This document shows positions 28,283 to 36,168 of a stretch of DNA of 39,243 nt, in pieces. How positions within the stretch are numbered: the first letter of the stretch is position 1; each line of letters starts with the position of its first letter. The stretch is from assembly GCA_951812305.1 (NCBI GenBank), contig CATOSB010000023.1, positions 1 to 39,243 on the forward strand, written 5' to 3'. Made by a program: the position numbers and the translations under genes. The notes beneath the pieces are model-generated. The model was not told where the DNA came from and did not search any database. It saw only the letters and a program-made list of their open reading frames with translations. Source of the DNA: an uncultured Paracoccaceae bacterium (GTDB taxonomy: Bacteria > Pseudomonadota > Alphaproteobacteria > Rhodobacterales > Rhodobacteraceae).

Positions 28283-28311
28283 TGTGTGACCCATGTAATA
28301 TGGGTCACACA
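28283..28311 (-). terminator. 12-bp perfect hairpin between precursor and biosynthetic genes
   Basis: TGTGTGACCCAT (28283-28294), a 5-nt loop and ATGGGTCACACA (28300-28311) form a perfect stem 11 bp after the precursor stop. There is no strong T-tract. This looks like a partial terminator or mRNA-protecting stem that lets more precursor be made than enzymes, as known after sagA in streptolysin S operons. Confidence 0.8.
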
Positions 28312-28321
28312 AGCAGAAGGC

Positions 28322-28447
28322 TTAACGGCTGCAGCAGCAGCAGCATGTACTGGAACTGCTGGTGCTGCGACCTGCAGAAATAGCCGCTCCAAGCTGCCAG
28401 TGGCCCCGAACGCGGTCACTGCTGGAGTACATAACGACTTTGGTCAT
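28322..28447 (-). CDS. TOMM/LAP precursor peptide, 41 aa
   Basis: This short minus-strand ORF lies directly upstream of the modification genes. The leader reads MTKVVMYSSSDRVRGHW followed by QLGAAISAG. The putative core then begins at Arg27: residues 28-40 are STSSSSTCCCCCS, all Ser, Thr or Cys, and the peptide ends in Arg41. A run of five Cys recalls the SagA core (streptolysin S), and Arg followed by Ser/Thr/Cys recalls plantazolicin. Cys, Ser and Thr are exactly the substrates of the YcaO cyclodehydratase, and the dehydrogenase would aromatise the rings. Cleavage after Ala25-Gly26 is a guess. AGGAA abuts the ATG too closely to serve as its ribosome site; GGGAG, 9 bp from the ATG, is supplied by the end of IS66 copy 3. 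The native upstream region is gone, so the original leader may have been longer. Confidence 0.85.
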   Translation of the reverse strand: MTKVVMYSSSDRVRGHWQLGAAISAGRSTSSSSTCCCCCSR

Positions 28448-28452
28448 TTCCT

Positions 28453-30053
28453 GTAACTCCCAAGCACCCCCCACGTTTGAGTGTTATTGTCAGTTTTATG
28501 GTGAGTCGAATTTGCCATTTTGCGCGTGTTTTTTTTCTTTCTTGTCTGAATTCTGTGGCGCCGGGTTGATTTCTCTGAATCAGTGGTGGGATGGATCAGG
28601 TTGCCGCCCTTGAACAACTTCTCGCCACGGCTCTGCGTCGGATCGCTGAGCTTGAAGCTGCGTTGGCGAGCATGGCGGAAGAGATCACGGACCTGCGCCG
28701 ACAGTTGGCCAAGAACAGCAGCAATAGCAGCAAGCCCCCTTCAAGTGATGGCCTGAAGAAGCCAGCCCCGCGCAGCCTGCGTGGCAAATCCGGAAAGAAA
28801 AGTGGCGGCCAAGTTGGCCACCGGGGCGACACCCTGCGCCAGACGTCAACACCCGACTTTGTCGAACGGCATGAGGCGACGCATTGCAGCGCCTGTCAGA
28901 GCGCCCTGACGGCGGAGATGGTGAAAGGGATCGAGAAGCGTCAGGTGTTCGACTTGCCTGCGCCACGCCTGGAGGTCACCGAGCATCAGGCGGCGGTTTA
29001 TTGTTGCGACCATTGTCGAGCCACGACGACGGCTGGCTTTCCCGATGGCGTGGCCGCGCATGTGCAATATGGCACGCGCATGCGGGCAGTGGCGGTCTAT
29101 TGCAATGTTCAGCAGCTGATACCCGAGGATCGGGTCTGCCAGCTTATGCGCGACCTGTTTGGGGCCACCAGCTTGTGCGCGGCCAGCGTGACCAACTGGA
29201 CGCGCGGCGCGGCAAATAAGATGGGTGTCGTGGTTGAACACATTCTCGCCCGGCTTGCCGAAGGCGGCGTTCGGCATCTGGACGAGACCGGACTTCGTGT
29301 TGCCGGCAAGCTGCACTGGCTGCACACGATCTGCGATACCGCCTTCACCCATTACCGCATCAGCGCCAAACGCGGTGCTGTTCCAACCTTCCTGACCGGC
29401 GGGACGATCATTCATGATCACTGGAAACCCTACTACGCCCATATGAGCGGAGTGGACGCCCACGCCCTCTGCGGGGCGCATCACTTGCGCGAACTCAAGG
29501 CCATCGAAGAGATCGAAAAAGAGCCTTGGGCGACGGAGATGAGCGCAGTGCTTCATAGCGCCAATCAGCTCAGATGCGCGGCTCAGGATCAAGGCGAGAC
29601 CGAACTCCCGGAACTGGTTCGCCAGGGTATAGTCACCAGATACATGGCGATCCTCGCCAAGGGGCTCGCCTTCCACGAACGCCAGCCCCCGCTGGCCAAA
29701 AGCCCCGGCACCCGCGGCCGAAAAGCCAGGCGGCCAGGCCACAACCTGCTCCTCCGCCTGCGTGACTACCGCGATGACGTTTTGCGATTCATCGCCGACT
29801 TCGCGGTCCCATTCACAAACAATCAGGCCGAACAGGACCTGCGCATGATGAAGCTGCGCATGAAAATCTCGGGCACCTTCCGCACCCTCGAGGGCGCGCG
29901 GGTCTTCGCCGACATCAGGTCCGTCATCTCGACGGCCAGAAAACACCGGTTCAACATCCTGGAAATCCTGACCCTGTCACCACCTCAGATCATCGCACGG
30001 CTCTGACGGAACAAAACCCCGCAACCCTATCGGACAGGGTGCTTGGGAGTTAC
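28453..30053 (+). mobile_element. IS66-family element, copy 3, next to the precursor gene
   Basis: This 1,601-bp element has the same ends as copy 2 (GTAACTCCCAAGCACCC and its reverse complement). The flanks CATTTCCT and GATATATG do not match, so a deletion or recombination has removed one partner. Its left end is 5 bp upstream of the TOMM precursor start codon, so the precursor's native promoter is missing. Confidence 0.95.
28591..30006 (+). CDS. tnpC: IS66 family transposase TnpC (copy 3)
   Basis: The 471-aa product is identical to those of copies 1 and 2. It is transcribed away from the TOMM precursor, so its own leader promoter does not drive the pathway. Outward minus-strand transcription from the element's left end would be needed to express the precursor. 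Confidence 0.95.
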   Translation: MDQVAALEQLLATALRRIAELEAALASMAEEITDLRRQLAKNSSNSSKPPSSDGLKKPAPRSLRGKSGKKSGGQVGHRGDTLRQTSTPDFVERHEATHCSACQSALTAEMVKGIEKRQVFDLPAPRLEVTEHQAAVYCCDHCRATTTAGFPDGVAAHVQYGTRMRAVAVYCNVQQLIPEDRVCQLMRDLFGATSLCAASVTNWTRGAANKMGVVVEHILARLAEGGVRHLDETGLRVAGKLHWLHTICDTAFTHYRISAKRGAVPTFLTGGTIIHDHWKPYYAHMSGVDAHALCGAHHLRELKAIEEIEKEPWATEMSAVLHSANQLRCAAQDQGETELPELVRQGIVTRYMAILAKGLAFHERQPPLAKSPGTRGRKARRPGHNLLLRLRDYRDDVLRFIADFAVPFTNNQAEQDLRMMKLRMKISGTFRTLEGARVFADIRSVISTARKHRFNILEILTLSPPQIIARL

Positions 30054-30155
30054 GATATATGTTCATTATCTCGAAACAGACCCAAAGTGAACATAAAAAT
30101 GGCGGGTTTCAGTGTTCATGCGCATCGTCATCATGGGTATACTCATAGTGACGCG

Positions 30156-31699
30156 CTATCCCCAAAGTTTTGCATCATCCGCTTCGATTGTCGTATGCAT
30201 GATGTCTTCCATCAGGGGGATACGCTTCAAAGCCCGTCCATTCATCAAGCCATATGCGGATGCGGTCAGGGTTTTCCACTCCCGGAGCCGGTCTCCATCT
30301 CTCAACATCACCGCTGTTTGCAAAAACCGTCGCGCCCAAATATCGCGCCGCGTCTCGAGGAATTTCCAGAGCTTGGTTTCGATACTGCGCGCTGTTTTTC
30401 CGGTGGCGACAATCTCACGGGTCTCCTGGCTGTCCTCGAACCAGCTGTCTGTAAGAGGCTCCAGGAAGTCCAACGCCATATCATCATTAATCCAGCGCCC
30501 GAGCGCCTGCGCTGAGGCATCTTGAATCTTTCGGTTGGGATCTGCCAAGTCGAGTAGTGCCTGAAGCCCCAATTCCTGAGGGCGCAGGTCGAACAGGTTA
30601 CAGGATTCGACAACGTCCAGAAAACCCGGAGCGGGCAGGCATTCGTTTGCCAAGCCATCAGCCAATGCACCCTCCAGCAAGACACGCAAAGTGTCAGCGG
30701 AAATATCGTCGGCGCCAGTTTCTGCGCGGAGTTGTCCGATCATTTGTTCCGCATCGCCACTGCTTTCAAGGGGAACAAGGAAGCTGTCCCTGATCCCATG
30801 CCCTGCCTTGATCAGGATCATTGCCAATACGGTCTTTGAACTCTGTTTCACCCTGACTGCAATGCTCTGAGCGCCAACGCCGTCCGTTATACTCGCGCCG
30901 ATCTCTTGAATTTCTGCTCCGGTTGACTGGCTCTGGCTTGGAATGGGTTTGCCGCGTGCTTTCTTGATCAGATCATCCAATGCCGCCTGTGCTGGTCCAC
31001 TGGAAAAAGCGTCAATGTTTCTGCATTCAAGGCAAAGCCATCAAGGCGTTCAAACAGACCGGCAATGGTGGCCTCCTGGACAAGCTGCGGGCCGGACAAC
31101 AGCATGAACAAAGCGCAACGTTCGAAAAAAGGTCCATCCATCGTGGCAATGTGATTGGCCAGACCCGCCTGAATTTCCTCCGGTGCCGCTGCCATCATGG
31201 TGTCAATTGCATTGAATAGATCATAGGCCGAGCCTCCCTCGTCCATGATATCGCGCGCAACATTTTCCAGATTCTCGGAAAGATCGAAGCCCTCCATGTC
31301 CGACGGAGGCGCCATATTATCAGGATCGATCATAAATGATTGTGGCACCGGCAAGCCAACCCTTCGATAGAGGCCCGCAAATTCCATCATGTTTTCCTGC
31401 TTTACCGCGCCCGCAGCAACACCGGCTTGAACGGCCATTTCTACCGCTTCCAGGAAATCTTCCGCGTACTCATTATCATTTTACAGGCCCATCCGAGCTT
31501 CATCCAGAAGTAGGCTCAGTATTTGATGTGCCCCCCCCGAGTGGTCATCCTCTTGTGCGGTGAGCACCACCAAACCACAGGCGACATCGCCGCTGGAGAG
31601 CAAGCGGGATTTTAGCCGCAAAAAATACGATTGGAATTCCGGTTCAAAACCATGGAGACCGAATTGCTCCATACATTCTGCGAGTAGTTGAGAGGACAT
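30156..31699 (-). pseudogene. Unrecognised helical protein gene broken by a stop and a frameshift
   Basis: The gene starts at an ATG at 31699 with GGAG six bases upstream, 11 bp after the Tn3-type transposase stop. The frame reads MSSQLLAECMEQFG to EARMGL, hits a TAA at about 31484, and then continues in the same frame as NDNEYAEDFLEAVEMAVQAG to AETLTLF. From about 31012 coding-like sequence shifts frame (AFSSGPAQAALDDLIKKARG) and runs to 30156. Reading TAA as CAA and adding one G to TTGACGCT would give a single protein of roughly 515 residues. It is mostly helical and acidic, with HEAT-like stretches (ELGLQALLDLADPNRKIQDASAQALGRW). No family is recognised. Its position behind the transposase suggests a transposon passenger or a plasmid gene that the transposon has joined. 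Confidence 0.65.
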
Positions 31700-31710
31700 A
31701 CGGACTCCAA

Positions 31711-34599
31711 TTACGCGGCCAAGAGCCCGAAATCGATCCGCTTATCCAGATCGACCTCGAAGCGGCCATAAGGGTTGATGTGTAGGTAGATGAGCGGGGA
31801 CAGGCCGCGATAATCCTCAGGGGACAAGCGGGCGGCCACATCGGGGTTGCGCAGGACGGACTGCACCATCCGCGTGTTCACGTAGACCAGTGACGATTGT
31901 AGCAAGTGCAACGCGTGAGCAGCGGTCTCCTGATCCCGCACACGATTGGTGGCAATTTCACCGCCCTTGCCAAAGAACACGAAGCTGTTGGCGCTGTTCC
32001 AGTTCTCGACGACGTTCAATCCCTCATGAATTTCCCGACGGAAGGCCTCTGAGCGCAGATAGCGGCACAGAAAAATCGTCTTTATGGCGCGACCAAGCTC
32101 CGCCAGCGCCTTGTAGGTGGGGTGCATCACATCGGATCGGGCGAACCGGCGAAGGATGGCCTCGGGATCAGCCGTCCCGTGCTGCATGGCCGCTGCGTAT
32201 TTGACCATCTCGTCATACTGGCGTTCGATCTCGCCCCAATCGACCACGCCCGACAGGATCGGAAGGAGATTGGGCAGTTGCCCTCGCATACCCGCACTAG
32301 GGAGGGCGAGTTTCTGCCGCGCAATTGCCTTGAGGCGCGGCGCAAGCTCAAAGCCCAGAAGATGGCAGAAAGCAAAGCCAACTGCGCTTTGGCCGTGGCT
32401 GTCCACATACTGCCGTTGGATTTCCATGTCCGTGCAATGCCGTAAGACACCCTCAATCATTGCGGCTACCTCAGAGGACGAACAACGCTTCAGCTGAGAA
32501 TAAATGCAGGTCGCCTGACGCTCTACATGCCAATAAATCATGACGCCGCGCCCGCCATAGCGCGCATGCCACTCCGTCATCAGATTGCGATCCCAGGCCC
32601 CGAACTTGGTGGAATCCCCAGCACATGTTGTGCCCGGCGTGCCCCAGATTTCCGGTTCGCGAATTGCAAGCGTTGCATTGGCAACCTGCGCGCAAGCCGC
32701 CTTTAAGGAAGCCGGGTCAATATACCGTCTGCGAATGTGCAGAAGTTCGTCATAACTGACATCGGGTGAACCAGCGGCCACGCGTTTCAGGCCCGCGTTG
32801 GTTCCCAAGCCGTAAAGGCAGAGCAACAGGCGTTGATCTCGCACGGCAGGCGGCAGAGCCTCCCGACTGGCCGAGGTCTGAAAGCCGCTCAAAAACCCAG
32901 TATCGAGTGCTGTTTCTTTGAGAACATCCAAAAGCCCGGTCATCGGCCACGCCCGGGCAACCTCGCTTTTCAGCGTGGCCAAACCAGGCGGCTCTGGGGC
33001 TGGCGCAAAGGGCGTAATGGAAATCCGGTTCTCCCCACCCCGCCGCAAGCGCACCTTATCATTGTCAGGCAAGGTGGCGTTCAACAGCCGCAGTTCCTTC
33101 TCCAGCTCGGCTTTCACGCCCGCGACAAAGCCTCTTGCATCCTGCGATAGCCCCAGATCAGCGTAGTAGGAATCTCGACGCGTGTCGAAATCTCCCGGCA
33201 GGTCATCATCCGGGTTGCGGTAGCGGTCCGCACCTTCGATCCATATCTCTTTGGCGCGGATGCGTTCGCGAAGCTGTGTCAGCACACAGAGCTCGAAGGA
33301 CACAACATTGACCCGACCATTCTCATCAATGACTGCGCTGCGCCATTTTCCGGGAATGATCCCTGCTGGAATATCATTTTCAGAAACAACCCGGCGACCG
33401 GCTTCCGCAAACCGGACAATCAGAACCAAGGCGGTCAATATCGGATGCCACATTGCATTGTTCGAGCGAAATCGCAAAGCCCGGAGCAACGGTGGCAGCA
33501 TGCGGCGGTAGTGGCTGGCATATGAGTTGCGCATGGTCTGTTGGATGCGCGTGTCCAAGGTACCCTTGGCGCGATGTTCGTCAATGACTGCCCGGAGTTT
33601 AGCCGCCCCAGCGATAGGGAAGATAACGTCTTCAATCCGACCCTCGGGATGATCCAGCGCGGCCATGGCAATCTCGACAAGCAAACGCTCCTTGCCATGA
33701 ACCGCGCCTATATCTGCCGCGATGCCCTGAATGACCTTTCGGCGTGACCGTGTTCCCAGGCGATGAACCACCTCCAAAAGCAGGTCAATGAGGCCGTCAA
33801 TCAGCTGAGAGCGGCGATGCATCAGGTAGACCGCAAGAAGCCCGAAGCGCTTCTCGGGCGCATGGCGACGCATTTCCGAGGCGGTTTCGCCTTCTACCTG
33901 ACATGCAATACGCATCACCCAACCGCGTTCGACATCACCAAGAATATCCAATGGAAGATTGAGCGCCGCGACAAAGGACACCTTTTGCGCCGTCAGCAGT
34001 ACGCTGTCTAGCGTTGCAGCACCGACATCATCCTTCAGACGCTGAAACCCCGTTGTCGCCAAGGGCTCAGACAGCGTCCATTCTAACTGCGTAACCCTCT
34101 CGGTCGATAACCGCGATGCCACCTTCGTCAAATACCCCTCGCGGAAATCCCGACGGGCCGCGCGCGCAAGCCGCTCCATGATCTTCACTGAAGGAACAAA
34201 CACGTTCATTTGACGGGCCTGTGCATAGCCCCGCTCAACCCAATCCGCCAAGTTCAGGTCACGCCCACCGAGCTGTTCAATCATCCATGCCTGGAGTCTG
34301 GCCCGATCACGATCAGAAGCCCGGCGAAACCCGAGAAAATCCAGAATACTCGCACGTTGCCGCCGCGCGGTGTCACTGGAAAAAGAGTAGGAAAGATCGT
34401 CTGTCGCCCCAATCTGGTCAGCAACGTACACGATCACATCAGGGTCAAGATCACCGCGCGTGGCAGGAAACCGGCCATGCTGGCGAAAAAAGAGGAGTTG
34501 GCATGCAATCGCGACCCGCGACTTCGCCCCAAACCGGTTTAGAAACTCAAAATCCGAATATGAAAGCCCCCACGTTGAGGCAAATGCTTGCTCTATCAT
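31711..34599 (-). CDS. tnpA: Tn3 family transposase TnpA
   Basis: This is a full-length transposase of 962 residues. The N-terminal DUF4158-type DNA-binding region (LSYSDFEFLNRFGAKSRVAIACQLLFFRQHGRFP) leads to the DDE domain (YGGRGVMIYWHVERQATCIYSQLKRCSSSEVAAMIEGVLRH and the TDMEIQRQYVDSHGQSAVGFAFCHLLGF block). The C-terminus has the Tn3 hallmark LSPEDYRGLSPLIYLHINPYGRF. I chose the ATG at 34599, with GGAGG four bases upstream, over one at 34623. No resolvase gene or clear terminal repeats are visible in the window. The DUF1403 gene to the right lacks its N-terminus, consistent with this transposon having landed in it. Confidence 0.93.
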   Translation of the reverse strand: MIEQAFASTWGLSYSDFEFLNRFGAKSRVAIACQLLFFRQHGRFPATRGDLDPDVIVYVADQIGATDDLSYSFSSDTARRQRASILDFLGFRRASDRDRARLQAWMIEQLGGRDLNLADWVERGYAQARQMNVFVPSVKIMERLARAARRDFREGYLTKVASRLSTERVTQLEWTLSEPLATTGFQRLKDDVGAATLDSVLLTAQKVSFVAALNLPLDILGDVERGWVMRIACQVEGETASEMRRHAPEKRFGLLAVYLMHRRSQLIDGLIDLLLEVVHRLGTRSRRKVIQGIAADIGAVHGKERLLVEIAMAALDHPEGRIEDVIFPIAGAAKLRAVIDEHRAKGTLDTRIQQTMRNSYASHYRRMLPPLLRALRFRSNNAMWHPILTALVLIVRFAEAGRRVVSENDIPAGIIPGKWRSAVIDENGRVNVVSFELCVLTQLRERIRAKEIWIEGADRYRNPDDDLPGDFDTRRDSYYADLGLSQDARGFVAGVKAELEKELRLLNATLPDNDKVRLRRGGENRISITPFAPAPEPPGLATLKSEVARAWPMTGLLDVLKETALDTGFLSGFQTSASREALPPAVRDQRLLLCLYGLGTNAGLKRVAAGSPDVSYDELLHIRRRYIDPASLKAACAQVANATLAIREPEIWGTPGTTCAGDSTKFGAWDRNLMTEWHARYGGRGVMIYWHVERQATCIYSQLKRCSSSEVAAMIEGVLRHCTDMEIQRQYVDSHGQSAVGFAFCHLLGFELAPRLKAIARQKLALPSAGMRGQLPNLLPILSGVVDWGEIERQYDEMVKYAAAMQHGTADPEAILRRFARSDVMHPTYKALAELGRAIKTIFLCRYLRSEAFRREIHEGLNVVENWNSANSFVFFGKGGEIATNRVRDQETAAHALHLLQSSLVYVNTRMVQSVLRNPDVAARLSPEDYRGLSPLIYLHINPYGRFEVDLDKRIDFGLLAA

Positions 34600-34715
34600 G
34601 ACCCCTCCAGACGCAAGCATCATCCAACATCAGCTCTGGCCGTCAATCAGCCTTTCGTTCCCTGTACGTTCTTTCAAAAGCCCAAATATGCAGCTTCGGG
34701 CCAGCTAGGCCTCGA

Positions 34716-35333
34716 TTGAACGGCAAGGATTGGCATCGCGGCCTTGAGGACCGCATTGGTCCAAACTTTGCAGACGATGTTTTGGGCTGGATAGGAGCAG
34801 GGGCAGATCGTGCCCTAAACCATGCGCCGATTGCCGGATGCGTCTCGGTGATGCGCGCGGTCTTGGAAATGGATGATCGGACAGAGCGGGTCGCATGCTT
34901 TCTCTCTGACATTGTGTTGGCCCGCGCGCTGAACTGGAAAACGATCTTGCCCGTCACGGCGCAGCGGCTCACAAAAGTGATGTTGCGGGACCTCGTCACA
35001 GAGGGGCAGGGGACGGAGTTGAAGGTTCAGCAGCGCATTCTGGAATCCATCGAAGGCACGATCAGACTTTCACGGGACCTCTCGACCCGAGCAGCCGCGC
35101 TTCGGAGTATTGCTCCGAAACTGCGGGCTAAGGGATCGGAGGCGGCGGTCGCCCTATTCCTGTCTGAAGACGCCGTCGCGCCGTCGGCCATGCTGTCACC
35201 GATGATTCAGGGCACGACCATTCCCATGACGGATCGCGCCGCGCGGCGGTTTTGTGAGCGGCTGGTGGAATTGGACGCCGCGCGGGAACTGACCGGACGC
35301 CCAACCTTCCGGCAGTATGGGATCGTACCATGA
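34716..35333 (+). pseudogene. DUF1403 family protein, apparently 5'-truncated
   Basis: 205 residues from a TTG at 34716 match the middle and C-terminal parts of DUF1403 proteins: RVACFLSDIVLARALNWKTILP, RAAALRSIAPKLRAKGSEAAVALFLSEDAVAPSAMLSP and MTDRAARRFCERLVELDAARELTGRPTFRQYG. From memory of the family, about 100 N-terminal residues are missing, and no ATG with a ribosome site precedes. The Tn3-type transposase gene starts only 116 bp to the left, so the transposon probably removed the 5' end. DUF1403 genes commonly precede scpB on alphaproteobacterial plasmids. Their function is unknown. Confidence 0.75.
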
Positions 35334-35989
35334 CCGGTACCGCCATGAACGTTGTGGCAAAACGAAAGCCTGCAAAAGGGCAGGAGGGCTCGTTTGGTGA
35401 CGGTGTGTTTGACCGAGAGCTCGAACACTTGCCGCAGGAATTGCGGTGGCACGAGTGGATGGGGCGGATCGAGGCGGTGCTCTTCGCCAGCGCTTCGCCC
35501 GTTGGGCGCGAAGACCTGGCGCGCGTCGTGGGGCAGGGGGCGTCCGTCGACATGCTTATTGAAGATATCGCAGCTGAGCTCACCGGACGCCCATACGAGA
35601 TTGCCTGCGTCGCTGACGCTTGGATGATGCGGACCAGGACGCAGTTTGCCGAGGCGATCAAGGCGGCGGCCGACCTTGGCGAGCAGTCCCTCGCTTTCAC
35701 CGAAATGGAGATGGGTGTGCTCTGTGCCATCGCCTATCACCAGCCGATCGACCGGGCGGGTCTGAGGGATATTTTTGGCAAGGAGGTCAGCCGCGATTTG
35801 CTGGCGCGGTTGCGATACGAGGATCTGATTGCGTCAGGCCCAAGATCACCGCGGCCGGGCGCGCCGCATACGTTCGTGACGACTGCGACGTTTCTGGCGA
35901 CGTTTGATCTGCAGACGCTGAGGGATTTGCCGGAGCTCGAATTGGCCAGTCATGACGCCGCAGAAGCGCACCAGCCGGAGCAAGTCTAA
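35330..35989 (+). CDS. scpB: ScpB-like SMC-complex subunit
   Basis: The 219-residue protein carries the ScpB tandem winged-helix pattern: RIEAVLFASASPVGREDLARVVGQGASVDMLIEDIAAELTGRPYEI, then FTEMEMGVLCAIAYHQPIDRAGLRDIFGKEVSRDLLARLRYEDLI, and PHTFVTTATFLATFDL. ScpB forms the dimeric kleisin-associated part of condensin-like SMC complexes. On plasmids with DUF1403 it occurs without smc or scpA nearby, as here, so its partner is unknown. Its ATG overlaps the DUF1403 stop by four bases. Confidence 0.88.
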   Translation: MTGTAMNVVAKRKPAKGQEGSFGDGVFDRELEHLPQELRWHEWMGRIEAVLFASASPVGREDLARVVGQGASVDMLIEDIAAELTGRPYEIACVADAWMMRTRTQFAEAIKAAADLGEQSLAFTEMEMGVLCAIAYHQPIDRAGLRDIFGKEVSRDLLARLRYEDLIASGPRSPRPGAPHTFVTTATFLATFDLQTLRDLPELELASHDAAEAHQPEQV

Positions 35990-35998
35990 AGCGGCCCG

Positions 35999-36036
35999 CT
36001 TTCAATTGGTCGGGCTTTGACTTTCAATCAGTCGGA
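35999..36036 (+). repeat. Two 16-bp imperfect direct repeats upstream of fic
   Basis: CTTTCAATTGGTCGGG at 35999 and CTTTCAATCAGTCGGA at 36021 match in 13 of 16 positions with a 22-bp period. They lie between scpB and the Fic gene. The role is unknown. Confidence 0.4.
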
Positions 36037-36113
36037 GGTGGGTGCAGACCTGAAGTCTGAGATTGTGGGAGCTGTCACGCGGATTTTCAGGTTTTGAGGT
36101 ATAGAATTGACTT

Positions 36114-36168
36114 CTATAGCTCATTAATGATCTATTCATGAGTTATAGGGAGGAGTTCTATAACTCAT
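36114..36168 (+). promoter_or_regulatory. Operator-like cluster over the fic start site
   Basis: Three copies of an 11-bp motif occur: CTATAGCTCAT at 36114, its near inverse ATGAGTTATAG at 36138, and CTATAACTCAT at 36158, which runs into the ATG at 36167. The ribosome site GGGAGGAG (36148-36155) lies between the last two. The layout suits repression by a protein bound across the translation start, possibly the Fic protein's own winged-helix domain. Confidence 0.5.

Noticed and set aside
28330..28346. GCA triplet repeat as a microsatellite
   Set aside because: On the minus strand it encodes the five Cys of the precursor core, which explains the repetition.
28253..28456. 67-codon plus-strand ORF with an Ala-rich stretch
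   Set aside because: The Ala run is the antisense reading of the Cys codons of the TOMM precursor. Operon orientation and hairpin support the minus strand.
11146..30053. Composite transposon bounded by IS66 copies 1 and 3
   Set aside because: Outer flanks TTTTAAAC and GATATATG do not match, so there is no sign of joint transposition.
30058..30099. Inverted ATGTTCA…TGAACAT pair right of IS66 copy 3
   Set aside because: The arms are only seven bases long and widely spaced, with no gene close enough to support an operator or resolution site.
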